A stretch of DNA of 14,551 nucleotides, taken from contig JAGBOM010000174.1 of assembly GCA_017633865.1 (NCBI GenBank), positions 1-14,551 on the forward strand. The letters run 5' to 3'. Each line of letters begins with the position of its first letter. The first letter of the stretch is position 1. The notes beneath the pieces are model-generated. The model did not search any database, was not told the origin of the DNA, and saw only the letters and a program-made list of their open reading frames with translations. Below are positions 13,598 to 14,551 of this stretch, piece after piece. The DNA is from Opitutales bacterium (lineage in GTDB: Bacteria > Verrucomicrobiota > Verrucomicrobiia > Opitutales > Intestinicryptomonadaceae). Both the position numbers and the translations under genes were made by a program.

Positions 13598-14089
13598 ATG
13601 AGCGAAGAAAAAGAAATTAAGGAAACCGTACAGGCCGCGGAACAGGCGCAGGAAACCTCGCAGCCCTCGCAGCCTACCGCCAAGGATCTCTTGAGCGACG
13701 AGCTCGGGGAAATCAAAATCCGCAAGGCCAAGGGCAGCAAGAACGTCCATACGGGCGTGTGCTCCATCAACGCCACTTTCAACAACACGAAAGTATCCTT
13801 TACCGACCAGCAGGGCAACGTAATCAGCTGGTCGAGCGCGGGCAAGATGAACTTCCGCGGCTCGAGAAAGAGCACGGCTTACGCCGCGCAGGTGGTAACG
13901 CAGGACGCCGGCAAGGTCGCCATGAGCCACGGCATGAAGGAAGTCGCCGTAAAGGTAAAGGGCCCGGGCATGGGTCGCGACGCGGCAATCCGCTCCCTCC
14001 AGGCTCTCGGTTTTGTAGTGGTCTCTATTGCGGACGTAACGCCGGTTCCGCACAACGGCTGCCGCGCGCGCAAACGCCGCCGCGTATAA
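13598..14089 (+). CDS. rpsK: 30S ribosomal protein S11 with N-terminal extension
   Basis: A 163-residue platform protein next to the E-site and mRNA exit. The core from about residue 49 is standard: '[19 protein letters not shown]', '[16 protein letters not shown]', '[17 protein letters not shown]' and '[18 protein letters not shown]'. The conserved Phe-Asn-Asn is at 61-63 instead of 27-29 in E. coli, so about 34 extra residues precede the core. These are rich in Glu, Gln, Ser and Pro and probably disordered, the opposite charge of the usual basic N-terminus. The ATG has AAGGGA (13584-13589) eight bases upstream. An in-frame TTG at 13691 would give a 132-residue near-normal protein, but its AAGGA is only four bases away. 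Confidence 0.95.
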   Translation: MSEEKEIKETVQAAEQAQETSQPSQPTAKDLLSDELGEIKIRKAKGSKNVHTGVCSINATFNNTKVSFTDQQGNVISWSSAGKMNFRGSRKSTAYAAQVVTQDAGKVAMSHGMKEVAVKVKGPGMGRDAAIRSLQALGFVVVSIADVTPVPHNGCRARKRRRV

Positions 14090-14113
14090 TTTCAAAATAG
14101 GAGAATTTAAAAA

Positions 14114-14551
14114 ATGTCTCGTTATACAGGTCCGACAACAAGAATTAACCGCCGTTTTAACACAGCTTTGTTCCCCGCGAAGAAGGGCATGACGAGGAAG
14201 CCCTATCTCCCCGGCCAGCACGGCCCGCGCTTGCGCCGCCGCGTTTCCGACTACTCGATGGGCTTGAACGAAAAGCAGAAGCTGCGCTTCACATACGGCC
14301 TGACCGAAAAGCAGTTCCGCCTGACATTCGAGCGCGCAAAGCGCCAGGGCGGCGTTACGGGCGAAGTTTTCATGCAGATGCTTGAAGTGCGCCTCGACAA
14401 CATCGTGTACCTGCTCGGCTTTGGCCGCACGCGCAAGGCGGCGCGCCAGCTCGTCACCCACGGGCACGTTCAGGTAAACGGCCAGAAGGTGGACAGTCCC
14501 AGCTTCTCGTGCAAGCCCGGAGACGTCGTTGAAGTCCGCGAAAAGACGAGC
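14114..14551 (+). CDS. rpsD: 30S ribosomal protein S4 (3' end outside window), zinc-free type
   Basis: The first 146 codons of S4, a primary 16S rRNA binder that starts assembly of the body and represses the alpha operon in E. coli. The start has AGGAG (14099-14103) upstream. It begins 'MSRYTGPTTRINRRFN', without the N-terminal cysteines that bind zinc in many bacteria. The S4 RNA-binding domain is seen in 'LEVRLDNIVYLLGFGRTRKAARQLVTHGHVQVNGQKV'. The frame runs to the last base, so the C-terminal part is missing. rpoA and rplQ would be expected next. Confidence 0.96.
   Translation, partial: MSRYTGPTTRINRRFNTALFPAKKGMTRKPYLPGQHGPRLRRRVSDYSMGLNEKQKLRFTYGLTEKQFRLTFERAKRQGGVTGEVFMQMLEVRLDNIVYLLGFGRTRKAARQLVTHGHVQVNGQKVDSPSFSCKPGDVVEVREKTS

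Noticed and set aside
13592..14467. 291-codon open frame on the - strand opposite S11 and S4
   Set aside because: A shadow caused by G/C-biased codons of rpsK and rpsD. Composition (Ala, Arg, His, Val) is typical of antisense reading.

Overview
The window is a bacterial chromosomal segment dominated by a ribosomal protein supercluster (S10-spc-alpha type), all on the + strand from about 1849 to the right edge. Coding regions are G+C-moderate to high while intergenic stretches are very A/T-rich. Several traits point to a Verrucomicrobiota/PVC-type bacterium, possibly Opitutae-like: a GH97 fragment at the left edge, no L30 gene between S5 and L15, cysteine-poor S4 and S14, and an unusual S11. 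This lineage call is an inference from gene content, not a marker-gene placement.

Layout. 2-340 is the C-terminal end of a GH97-like glycoside hydrolase on the + strand. It is followed by a strong, apparently bidirectional hairpin terminator (373-423). A 297-codon gene on the - strand (561-1454) encodes an exported protein of unknown function. The 394-base gap 1455-1848 holds a likely strong promoter preceded by an A/T-rich UP-like tract, two small dyads upstream of it, and a long 5' leader with a stable hairpin.

The cluster then runs L3, L4, L23, L2, S19, a small exported protein, L22, S3, L16, L29, S17, L14, L24, L5, S14, S8, L6, L18, S5, L15, SecY, methionine aminopeptidase (map), S13, S11, and S4 (cut by the right edge). 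S10 is not upstream of L3. L30, adk, infA and rpmJ are absent from their usual places. Spacing inside the cluster is 1-33 bases, except the secY-map gap (91) and the map-rpsM gap (79). Those two gaps look like internal regulatory points: the first has a 12-base perfect inverted repeat reaching to the map start codon, the second has promoter-like elements next to an rpsM start with no Shine-Dalgarno sequence.

Functionally the cluster builds the core of both ribosomal subunits, the SecYEG channel pore and the enzyme that removes initiator methionine. The departures from the standard plan are the most interesting parts: a signal-peptide-bearing protein between rpsS and rplV, a SecY with a C-terminal extension that looks like an eleventh membrane helix, an S11 with a roughly 34-residue acidic/Gln-rich N-terminal extension, and the inverted-repeat arrangement at map. 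I found no mobile element, CRISPR array, tRNA or rRNA gene.
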